Origin: CAZZKE01 sp964655005
Lineage (GTDB): Bacteria; Pseudomonadota; Alphaproteobacteria; Rhodospirillales; JABHCV01
Assembly (NCBI GenBank): GCA_964655005.1
Contig: CAZZKE010000095.1
Location: 1 to 8,554 of the forward strand
DNA: 8,554 nucleotides
Reading direction: 5' to 3'
The notes beneath the pieces are model-generated. The model had not been told where the DNA came from and did not search any database. It saw nothing but the letters and a program-made list of their open reading frames with translations. Shown here piece by piece: positions 1-6,270 of this stretch; within the stretch, counting starts at the first letter, position 1; every line of letters starts with the position of its first letter. A program made the translations under genes and the position numbers.

Positions 1-27
1 CGAAGGACTGCTGTGACGATCTCTATG

Positions 28-57
28 GGTCATTCTTTCTGCAACTTGGTATTACAT
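28..57 (-). repeat. Dispersed ~30-bp repeat, copy A
   Basis: Read on the minus strand this is ATGTA followed by the core ATACCAAGTTGCAGAAAGAA (sharing the last A of the prefix) and TGACC. It matches copy B (6185-6214) at 26 of 30 positions and copy C (8526-8554) at 27 of 29, counted by eye. The flanks on either side show no similarity to those of the other copies, so the unit is about 30 bp. It lies 52 bp upstream of the phosphatase start and contains no coding sequence. Its function is unknown. Confidence 0.75.
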
Positions 58-109
58 CCGGATCAACCCGTCGAGACTAGACAAAAAGCGTTAATAGCCC
101 CTTATCAAA

Positions 110-874
110 ATGCCCTGTAGACTTGCCGGCGATATGATTTTCCCGCTTTTCCGCCGTTCCCGCAAACCCGCCACGCCGCCGCGCACGGAACCGGGGCAGC
201 GGATTTATGCGATCGGCGATATCCACGGCCGGCTGGATTTGCACACGGCGCTGCTGGAAAAAATCGTCGCCGATTCGACTGCCGGCGAAAACCGCGATCC
301 GGTCCTGATATATCTTGGCGATTATATCGACCGCGGCACGGCGTCGGACCGGTTGATCGAAACCCTGGCCGGGCCGCCGCCGGCGGGCTTCAGGGCCCAT
401 TTTCTGATGGGCAATCATGAAGACATGATGTTGCAGTTTATCGACGGCATCAATGTGGCCGAAGCCTGGCGCAACAACGGCGGAGAGCAAACCCTGGCCT
501 GCTACGGCTGCCCCGGCCTGGACCGTCCCGGCCCGGCCCGGCGGGCCCTGCTGGCCAAACTTCCGGCCCATCACATGCAGTTTCTGCGGTCGCTGAAAAG
601 CCACCGCCAGGAAGGCGATTATCTGTTTGTCCATGCCGGGCTGCGGCCGGGGATACCGATCGCCGGCCAATCGGATACGGACATGATGTGGATCAGGCGG
701 CCGTTTCTGGATTCGCACGAGGATTTCGGCAAGTTCGTGGTCCACGGCCATTCCATCCGGCCGGAACCGGAAGTTCGCGGCAACCGCATAGGCATCGACA
801 CCGGCGCCTGGCGCAGCGGCGTGTTAACCTGCCTGGTGCTGGACGGCGAGGAAAAAAAATTTCTATCCACCTGA
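110..874 (+). CDS. PPP-family metallophosphatase (serine/threonine phosphatase-like)
   Basis: This is a 254-aa protein of the calcineurin-like metallophosphoesterase fold. The PPP signature motifs are present in order: GDIHGR at residues 36-41, GDYIDRG at 70-76, GNHE at 101-104, a HAG motif at 175-177 and HGH at 212-214. These supply the Asp, His and Asn ligands of a two-metal centre that hydrolyses phosphoesters. The family includes bacterial protein phosphatases and ApaH-like dinucleotide hydrolases; the sequence alone does not settle the substrate. There is no signal peptide or membrane segment, so it is probably cytoplasmic. The start is uncertain: ATG 110 has no clear Shine-Dalgarno, and ATG 134 (MIFPLFRRS), also without one, fits better the short basic N-terminus usual before the first motif. 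It lies 52 bp upstream of the decarboxylase on the same strand and may be co-transcribed with it. Confidence 0.9.
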   Translation: MPCRLAGDMIFPLFRRSRKPATPPRTEPGQRIYAIGDIHGRLDLHTALLEKIVADSTAGENRDPVLIYLGDYIDRGTASDRLIETLAGPPPAGFRAHFLMGNHEDMMLQFIDGINVAEAWRNNGGEQTLACYGCPGLDRPGPARRALLAKLPAHHMQFLRSLKSHRQEGDYLFVHAGLRPGIPIAGQSDTDMMWIRRPFLDSHEDFGKFVVHGHSIRPEPEVRGNRIGIDTGAWRSGVLTCLVLDGEEKKFLST

Positions 875-926
875 GGGCTCATTTGATAGTGAATGGGGCT
901 GCACATTGATTCGAAGCGGAAAAAAC

Positions 927-1868
927 ATGATCTCTCGAAAGAAGGTGCTGGTCACCGGTGGCGCCGGCTTCCTGGGCTCGCATTTGTGCCAGCGGTTGCT
1001 CGACGAAGGGCACGACGTTTTGTGCGTCGATAATTTTTACACCGGCACCCGCGACAACATTCTGGACATGCTGGCCAATCCCCGGTTCGAACTGCAACGC
1101 CACGATGTCACCTTTCCGCTGTATGTGGAAGTCGATGAAATCTACAACCTGGCCTGTCCGGCATCGCCGGTGCATTATCAGAACGACCCGGTGCAGACGA
1201 CCAAGACCAGCGTCCACGGGGCGATCAACATGCTGGGCCTGGCGAAACGCACCAAGGCCAAGATTTTTCAGGCCTCGACCAGCGAAATCTACGGCGATCC
1301 GGAAGTCCATCCGCAGGTCGAAAGCTACCGGGGCAGTGTCTCGACGACCGGTCCCAGGGCCTGTTACGACGAAGGCAAGCGGTGCGCCGAAACGCTGTTT
1401 TTCGATTACCTGCGCCAGCACAATACGCGGATTCGGGTGGCCCGCATTTTCAATACCTACGGCGCCCGCATGCTGCCCGATGACGGGCGGGTAATTTCGA
1501 ACTTTATCGTCCAGGCCCTGAAAGGGCTGCCGATCACCATTTACGGCGACGGCTCGCAGACCCGCTCGTTCTGTCACGTCGATGACCTGATCGAAGGCTT
1601 CATCCGCCTGATGGCCGCCCCCGACGACCTGACCGGCCCGATCAATCTGGGCAATCCCGATGAATACTCGATTCGCCAACTGGCCGAAAAGGTAATCGCC
1701 ATGACCGGCTCGCCGTCTTCTCTGGTCGAACGGCCGCTGCCCGAAGACGACCCCCTGCAACGCTGCCCCGATATCTCGCTGGCCCGGCAAAAACTGGATT
1801 GGCAACCGCGCGTGACCCTGGATGACGGCCTGGCGCGGACCATCGCCTATTTCAGGGAAATTCTGTAA
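927..1868 (+). CDS. uxs: UDP-glucuronate decarboxylase (UDP-xylose synthase)
   Basis: This is a 313-aa extended short-chain dehydrogenase. It is expected to oxidise UDP-glucuronate at C4, decarboxylate it and reduce it again, giving UDP-xylose with bound NAD recycled. The N-terminus carries the Rossmann motif GGAGFLG (residues 11-17) followed by VDNFYTG. NLACPASPVHYQ (74-85) and RPLPEDDPLQRCPDIS near the C-terminus are hallmarks of the decarboxylase branch, as opposed to GalE or dTDP-glucose dehydratase. The catalytic YxxxK is YDEGK (147-151), preceded by the STSEIYGDP segment. ATG 927 is preferred: it gives the normal short lead into the Rossmann strand and follows a purine-rich GCGGAAAA. 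A TTG at 906 would add seven residues. The product is cytosolic and supplies a nucleotide sugar for surface glycans. Its 3' end overlaps the convergent asnB-like gene by 17 bp. Confidence 0.93.
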   Translation: MISRKKVLVTGGAGFLGSHLCQRLLDEGHDVLCVDNFYTGTRDNILDMLANPRFELQRHDVTFPLYVEVDEIYNLACPASPVHYQNDPVQTTKTSVHGAINMLGLAKRTKAKIFQASTSEIYGDPEVHPQVESYRGSVSTTGPRACYDEGKRCAETLFFDYLRQHNTRIRVARIFNTYGARMLPDDGRVISNFIVQALKGLPITIYGDGSQTRSFCHVDDLIEGFIRLMAAPDDLTGPINLGNPDEYSIRQLAEKVIAMTGSPSSLVERPLPEDDPLQRCPDISLARQKLDWQPRVTLDDGLARTIAYFREIL

Positions 1869-3491
1869 CCTGCGCCGCATAGACCCGTTTCGCCCAGTCC
1901 CTGAGGCCGCGGCCACCGCCGGTTTCGCCTTCCAGCCATTGCCGAACGGGCACGAAGAAACCCGATTTCGGGCGCTCCAGAACCGCCGCCGGCAGCGGTA
2001 ATTCAAGGCTTCGGGCCATTGCCGCCTTGTCCGGCCCGTGCGCCGTTCCCAGTTGGCCGCAAAGGCCGTCGAACAGCACCGGATCGACCAGCGGCACCCG
2101 TATTTCGACGCCGTGGGCCATGCCCGCCCAGTCGGCGTCGCGCAATAACTGACTGCGCATGTACCAGCTCATTTCCAGCGCCACCAGCTTGCGCCTGCCG
2201 CCGCGAATATGGCGCTGGCAGCTATCCAGGCGCGGCAGGGCCTGCAGTTCCTGCAAACCCCTGGCGATCATCCCGGGGCTCATTATTCCGGCCAGTTCCC
2301 GCTCCAGCTCCCACGGCATGAACAGCGAACGGCGCAACAGGTAGGCGTCGCCGTATCGGCCGCCATATTCCAGCAGGCCCGCCGCTTTCGGCGGCAAACC
2401 AAGGCCCGAAAGCGGCGCCAGCAATACCCGCAGGGCGCGGCCCATAAGGCCGCCGCCGGGTAGCCAGCCAAGCGCCCGGACCAGCGACGGAATCTGTTCG
2501 AAACCGTCATAGCCGCAGAACATTTCGTCGCCGCCAAGCCCGGACAGGGCGACCTTCAGGCCTTCCTGTTTGGCCGCCTTGGCGACGAAATAGGTGTTGA
2601 CGCCGTCGATGCTGGGCTGGTCCATGGCGTCCAGCAGGTCTTCCAGATCACGGCTGAAATCACTTCCCGCCACCCGCACCGTGTGTTGCCGGGTGCCGTA
2701 GTGTTCGGCGATTTTTTCGGCCAGCGGGACTTCGTCCAGCGCCCCGCCGGCATATTCATCGAAACCCAACGTCAGGGTATCTAGGTTAGCGCCTTTGACT
2801 TCCGCGGCAAGGCCGGTCAGCGTCGCCGAATCCAGCCCCGAAGACAAAAACACCCCGACCGGCACGTCCGATACGAAATGATGGCGGATGCTGTCGCGCA
2901 GCAGGTCCGGCAATTTTTCTTCCGGCGCCCGTTCGGTAACTTTCGCCAGGCGTTCGGAAATATTGAAAAAATTACGTTCCGGTTCCGGTCCTTTATTGTC
3001 GATCCACAATGTGGTGCCGGCCGGCAGGGCTTTTATGCTTTCATACAGGGTGTGGGGCTCGGGCACATAGCCGAACAGGAAAAACCCCACATGCCCGGCG
3101 GCATCGAAGCCCGGGCGGGAAATTCCGCCCGCCGCCAGCCCGGCCAGCAGGGCCTTGACCTGCGAGGCGACGGCTATTGTTTTGCCATCGTTCCAATAAT
3201 ACAGGGGCTTGACGCCAAACGGATCGCGGCCCAAAAACAGGCCACGGCGTCGTTCATCCCAGATAGCGAAGGCGTACATTCCGCGCAGATGATCAACCAT
3301 ATCGACACCGTAANNNNNNNNNNNNNNNNNNNNNNNNNNNNNNNNNNNNNNNNNNNNNNNNNNNNNNNNNNNNNNNNNNNNNNNNNNNNNNNNNNNNNNN
3401 NNNNNNNNNNNNNGCCGATCGCCGACAACATCCCGTCATCGACGGTGGCGGCGGTGTCGCCATAGGCGAAAATAGCGGCGATGCCACACAT
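1852..3491 (-). CDS. asnB: Asparagine synthetase (glutamine-hydrolysing) family protein, interrupted by an assembly gap
   Basis: The start ATG at 3491 gives MCGIAAIFAY, with the catalytic N-terminal Cys2 of class II glutamine amidotransferases. The N-terminal 26 codons run cleanly into the N gap at 3414. On the other side the frame resumes as YGVDMVDHLRGMYAFAIWD, continues with RDPFGVKPLYY, and then the synthetase domain. That domain has the ATP-binding PP-loop SSGLDS (about 2844-2827) and LSGLGGDEMFCGY (about 2547-2509), then LRDADWAGMAHGVEIRVPLVD and PKSGFF near the end. The RGPD and NGEIYN segments of the glutaminase domain must lie in the gap. The two halves are out of frame across 100 Ns; this reflects the placeholder length and is not evidence of a pseudogene. 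The protein is expected to transfer glutamine-derived ammonia to an AMP-activated carboxylate, either aspartate or, in glycan clusters, possibly another acid. It follows the hemerythrin gene after 3 nt. Confidence 0.9.
3314..3413. other. Assembly gap (100 Ns)
   Basis: This is a run of exactly 100 undetermined bases inside the asnB-like gene, the conventional length for a gap of unknown size. The reading frames on the two sides require the true number of missing bases to be 3k+2. Family length from Met1 to the RGMYAFAIW segment suggests about 75-85 missing residues, so the real gap is probably about 220-260 bp and not 100. Confidence 0.97.
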
Positions 3492-3494
3492 GGC

Positions 3495-3899
3495 CTAGGC
3501 GCGAAGCGATTTGAATTCTGCGTCCGCCCTGATGACGTCTTCAAGCAGCAAATGCAGCGTGTCGTCGATTAGCCCCGCCTCAAGATCGGGCTCTTCGCCG
3601 CTTTCCGGGTCGGGCTGCATCGTGGCGAGAAGCTCGATCACCTGGTTGGTGAGACTACGATGGTCCTTGGCGTGGGCGGCGAATCTTGGAAAACTGATAA
3701 TCTGCAAGTACTTTTCTTCCCGTTGAAAATGCGCCTTCACGGCTTCGAGAAAATCACCGACGGCGGCCCGGCAGGCCCGGATGTCGGCGGCGGCATGGGC
3801 GCTTTCGATATCTTGCAGAAGCCCGATCAGGCGTTTGTGGTCTTCATCGATAAACGGAATTCCGACCTCGAAAACATCGAGCCATTTTATATTCGCCAC
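3495..3899 (-). CDS. Bacteriohemerythrin-like protein with an altered iron ligand
   Basis: This 134-aa protein is the right length for a single-domain bacteriohemerythrin, a four-helix bundle that binds oxygen at a di-iron centre. It opens with the family pattern W6...VGI..ID.DH21K. The helix motifs HxxxE (H57, E61) and HxxxH (H76, H80) supply four more ligands, and D126 is the expected bridging Asp. The histidine normally five residues before that Asp (HxxxxD) is D121, codon GAC. H116 is not in register to replace it, so one canonical ligand is missing or replaced by Asp. The start is GTG at 3899, supported by AGGGGAA eight nt upstream (3914-3908). There is no signal peptide, so it is cytosolic. 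It is the first gene of a leftward pair with the asnB homologue, 3 nt apart. Oxygen storage, sensing or iron/NO handling are possible roles; the sequence does not choose between them. Confidence 0.9.
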   Translation of the reverse strand: MANIKWLDVFEVGIPFIDEDHKRLIGLLQDIESAHAAADIRACRAAVGDFLEAVKAHFQREEKYLQIISFPRFAAHAKDHRSLTNQVIELLATMQPDPESGEEPDLEAGLIDDTLHLLLEDVIRADAEFKSLRA

Positions 3900-3953
3900 C
3901 GAGAAAATTCCCCTATGCCTGACAGCCCATACCGGTTGGTTTCGCGATATTCT

Positions 3954-3969
3954 ATTATATTAATATAAT
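3954..3969. promoter_or_regulatory. 16-bp perfect AT palindrome with a TATAAT on each strand (putative divergent -10 region or operator)
   Basis: ATTATATTAATATAAT is identical to its reverse complement. It lies in the 143-bp region between the leftward hemerythrin gene and the rightward oxidoreductase gene. It contains TATAAT on the plus strand (3964-3969) and on the minus strand (3959-3954), so it could serve as back-to-back -10 elements. No convincing -35 hexamer sits at 16-18 bp on either strand. The surrounding 40 bp are strikingly AT-rich in an otherwise GC-rich window, which supports a regulatory role, but AT-rich DNA makes chance palindromes more likely. Confidence 0.4.
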
Positions 3970-3972
3970 TTA

Positions 3973-3987
3973 TTGATAAATCATCAA
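3973..3987. promoter_or_regulatory. Inverted repeat TTGAT-N5-ATCAA (FNR/Anr-like half-sites, off-spacing)
   Basis: Two perfect 5-bp inverted half-sites identical to FNR/Anr half-sites lie next to the 16-bp palindrome in the same divergent intergenic region. The spacer is 5 bp, whereas the established FNR-family site has 4, so this is at best a degenerate site and may bind another dimeric regulator or nothing. An oxygen-responsive regulator would make sense beside a hemerythrin gene, but that is context, not proof. Confidence 0.22.
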
Positions 3988-4042
3988 GATTACCGAACAA
4001 GACTATTTTGCCCGGCGACCGTTACGGGGTACATATACGGCC

Positions 4043-6190
4043 ATGAAACAGGTTATTCAGAACACCCGCACCGGCAAGCTGAGGCTGGCCCGGGTTCCCG
4101 ACCCCAGGGTCCAGGCCGGTAATCTTCTGGTCCGGACGCGGGCCTCGCTGATTTCCGCCGGCACCGAACGAATGGCGGTGGAATTCGCCAGGAAAAGCCT
4201 GGCCGGCAAGGCCCGGCAGCGGCCCGATCTGGTCAAGAAAGTTCTGGACAAGGCCAGGCGGGACGGCATTTCGGCCACCTTCCGCTCGGTCATGGCCCGC
4301 CTGGACGAACCGCTGCCCCTGGGCTATTCCGCCGCCGGCGACGTCATCGCCATCGGCGAGGGGCTGGAAGGCGTGTTCCGGGTCGGCCAGCGGGTCGCGG
4401 TGGCCGGGGCCGGCCTGGCCAATCACGCCGAACTTAACGTCATTCCGGGCAATCTGGCGGCGGTCATTCCCCAGGATGTGGATTACCGGCAGGCCTGTTT
4501 CGCCACCCTGGCGTCGATCGCCATGCATGCCGTGCGCAACCTGGATGCCCGGCTTGGCGATACCGTCGCGGTCATCGGGGCCGGTTTGCTGGGCCAGTTG
4601 ATCGTCGCCCTGCTGCGGCTGTCGGGGGTCCGCGCCCTGGCCCTGGATTACAACACCGACCGCCTGGCCCTGGCCCTGGTGATGGGTTCCGAGGCGATCT
4701 GCGACCTGAACGGGAACACCCTTGATGATACCGTTGCGGCGCTGACCAACGGGCGCGGCTGCGACGGCGTTATCATCGCCGCGGCGACCGCCAGCAGCGA
4801 GCCGTTTCGGGTCGCGGGCCGGGTGGCGCGGGACCGGGCGCGGGTCTGCATGGTCGGCCTGACCGGGACCGAATTCCCCTATCGCGAATTCATGCAAAAG
4901 GAACTCAACCTGGTGGTTTCCAGATCCTACGGGCCGGGCCGCTACGATGCCGAATACGAAGGCCGCGGGGTCAAATATCCGGTCGGCTGGGTGCGCTGGA
5001 CCGAAACCGAAAACCTGGCCGAATGCGTCCGTCTGATGTCTCCGGCGCTGGAACAGCGGCTCGATGTCGGCGCCCTGACCACTCATTTTTTCGCTTTCGA
5101 CCAGGCCGAAAGCGCCTACCGGCTGGTGACCGGCGGGACCGAGCCGCATCTGGGCGTGGTTTTATATTACGGCGATTCCGAAATCGCCCCGCCGAAACCG
5201 TTCCCGGCGGCTGCCCGCCAGCCGCAAAAAGGCTGTGTGCTGGGGGTCATCGGGGCCGGAAACTTCGCCCGCGCGGTGCTGTTGCCGGAACTGAAGAAAA
5301 TGGCCGGGGTGACCCTGCACACGGTCGCCACCCGGCGCGGCGCGACGGCCGAACACGCCGGACATGCCTTCGGTTTTCAACACGCCACCACCGACCTGGA
5401 CGCCATGCTCGGCGATCCCGATATCAACGCCGTGCTGATCGCCACCCGGCACGACAGCCACGCCGGGCTGTGCGCCCGGGCGCTGGCGGCGGGAAAATCG
5501 GTGCTGGTGGAAAAACCGCTGGGCCTGAACCGCGAACAGATCAACCGCGTAATAACCGCCAGAAATTCCGGTGGCGGCTTCTTCCAGGTCGGGTTTAACC
5601 GCCGTTTCGCGCCGCTGTCGGTCCGGATGCGCGATCATCTGGCGGCCCGCAACGGTCCCAAGTTTTTGCTGCTGCGGGTCAATGCAGGCCGGGTTGCATC
5701 CGATAGCTGGGTCCACGCGGCGGATGAAGGGGGCGGCAGGATTCTTGGCGAGGTTTGCCATTTTGTCGATCTGGCCCGTTATCTGGTGGGCGCGCCGATC
5801 CTGTCGGTACAGGCCGATTCGGGCCTCGCCGAAAGCTCCTGCGACGATGTTTCCATCGCCCTCAGATTCGCCGATGGCAGCCTCGCCACCATCGCCTACA
5901 CGGGCCTTGGCGATCAGGCCTTTTCCAAGGAACTGATCGAAGCCTTCGCCGGCGGCGCGGTCATGACCATCGATAATTTTCAACGCTCGTCGATAACCGA
6001 AAACGGCAAAACCGCAAAGCCGACGGCGCGGACCCAGGACAAGGGCTTCCGGGCGGGACTGGCGGCTTTCGTCGCGGCGGTAGCCGCCGGCGGTCCGGGG
6101 CCGGTGGACGAAGCCGAACTGATCGAGACCTCGCTGGCCACCATCGCCGTCATGGAATCGCTGCGGGAGGGTCGGCGTATTGACCTGTAA
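4043..6190 (+). CDS. Bi-domain oxidoreductase: MDR/alcohol-dehydrogenase-like domain fused to Gfo/Idh/MocA domain
   Basis: This 715-aa protein has two NAD(P)-binding units. Residues 1 to about 375 form a medium-chain dehydrogenase/reductase-like domain with the Rossmann motif GAGLLG (179-184). Where zinc MDR enzymes carry the catalytic Cys (CGxD) it reads SAGTE (39-42 region), and no cluster of four structural-zinc cysteines is visible, so this half is probably not a classical zinc alcohol dehydrogenase. After a Pro/Ala/Gln linker (about 380-396), residues 397-715 form a Gfo/Idh/MocA oxidoreductase, with GAGNFA (404-409), the family motif EKPLGL (490-495) and GEVCHFVDLARYL (569-581). Known members are common in polysaccharide clusters, but their substrates are mostly undefined; sugar-nucleotide oxidation/reduction is an inference. 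The start ATG 4043 has only a distant GGGG upstream. The stop codon lies inside repeat copy B, and hldE follows 80 bp later. Confidence 0.9.
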   Translation: MKQVIQNTRTGKLRLARVPDPRVQAGNLLVRTRASLISAGTERMAVEFARKSLAGKARQRPDLVKKVLDKARRDGISATFRSVMARLDEPLPLGYSAAGDVIAIGEGLEGVFRVGQRVAVAGAGLANHAELNVIPGNLAAVIPQDVDYRQACFATLASIAMHAVRNLDARLGDTVAVIGAGLLGQLIVALLRLSGVRALALDYNTDRLALALVMGSEAICDLNGNTLDDTVAALTNGRGCDGVIIAAATASSEPFRVAGRVARDRARVCMVGLTGTEFPYREFMQKELNLVVSRSYGPGRYDAEYEGRGVKYPVGWVRWTETENLAECVRLMSPALEQRLDVGALTTHFFAFDQAESAYRLVTGGTEPHLGVVLYYGDSEIAPPKPFPAAARQPQKGCVLGVIGAGNFARAVLLPELKKMAGVTLHTVATRRGATAEHAGHAFGFQHATTDLDAMLGDPDINAVLIATRHDSHAGLCARALAAGKSVLVEKPLGLNREQINRVITARNSGGGFFQVGFNRRFAPLSVRMRDHLAARNGPKFLLLRVNAGRVASDSWVHAADEGGGRILGEVCHFVDLARYLVGAPILSVQADSGLAESSCDDVSIALRFADGSLATIAYTGLGDQAFSKELIEAFAGGAVMTIDNFQRSSITENGKTAKPTARTQDKGFRAGLAAFVAAVAAGGPGPVDEAELIETSLATIAVMESLREGRRIDL

Positions 6191-6214
6191 TACCAAATTG
6201 TAGAAAGAATAACC
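6185..6214 (+). repeat. Dispersed ~30-bp repeat, copy B
   Basis: CTGTAATACCAAATTGTAGA continues with AAGAATAACC. It matches copy A at 26 of 30 positions and copy C at 23 of 29. It contains the last sense codon (CTG) and the TAA stop of the bi-domain oxidoreductase gene, then extends into the spacer before hldE. It is the most diverged of the three copies. The changes from the other two are mostly transitions. Confidence 0.72.
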
Positions 6215-6270
6215 GGCATGGATATGTACGGCTTTTACATTAGCGGGATGACGACCGGCGAGGGGCGGTC

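Noticed and set aside
77..751. 224-aa minus-strand frame over the metallophosphatase
   Set aside because: The sense strand carries all PPP motifs; this frame is an antisense artefact.
879..2006. 375-aa open frame on the minus strand over the UDP-xylose synthase gene
   Set aside because: It is antisense to a well-motifed gene, has no recognisable domain, and long antisense frames are expected in GC-rich coding DNA.
3293..3544. Two minus-strand frames running through the 100-N gap
   Set aside because: The gap length is arbitrary, so joining sequence across it is meaningless; only MCGIAAIFAY... at 3491 is real coding sequence there.
4636..4680. Repeated GGCCCTG/CCTGGCC units
   Set aside because: These are Ala-Leu codons within the oxidoreductase coding sequence (RALALDY...RLALALV), not an independent repeat.
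4022..5149. 375-aa minus-strand open frame over the MDR half of the oxidoreductase
   Set aside because: Low-complexity G/Q/R/D-rich composition typical of a shadow frame, and the sense strand has clear Rossmann motifs.
5162..6196. 344-aa minus-strand open frame over the Gfo/Idh/MocA half
   Set aside because: A shadow of the sense gene; no domain and no plausible ribosome-binding context.
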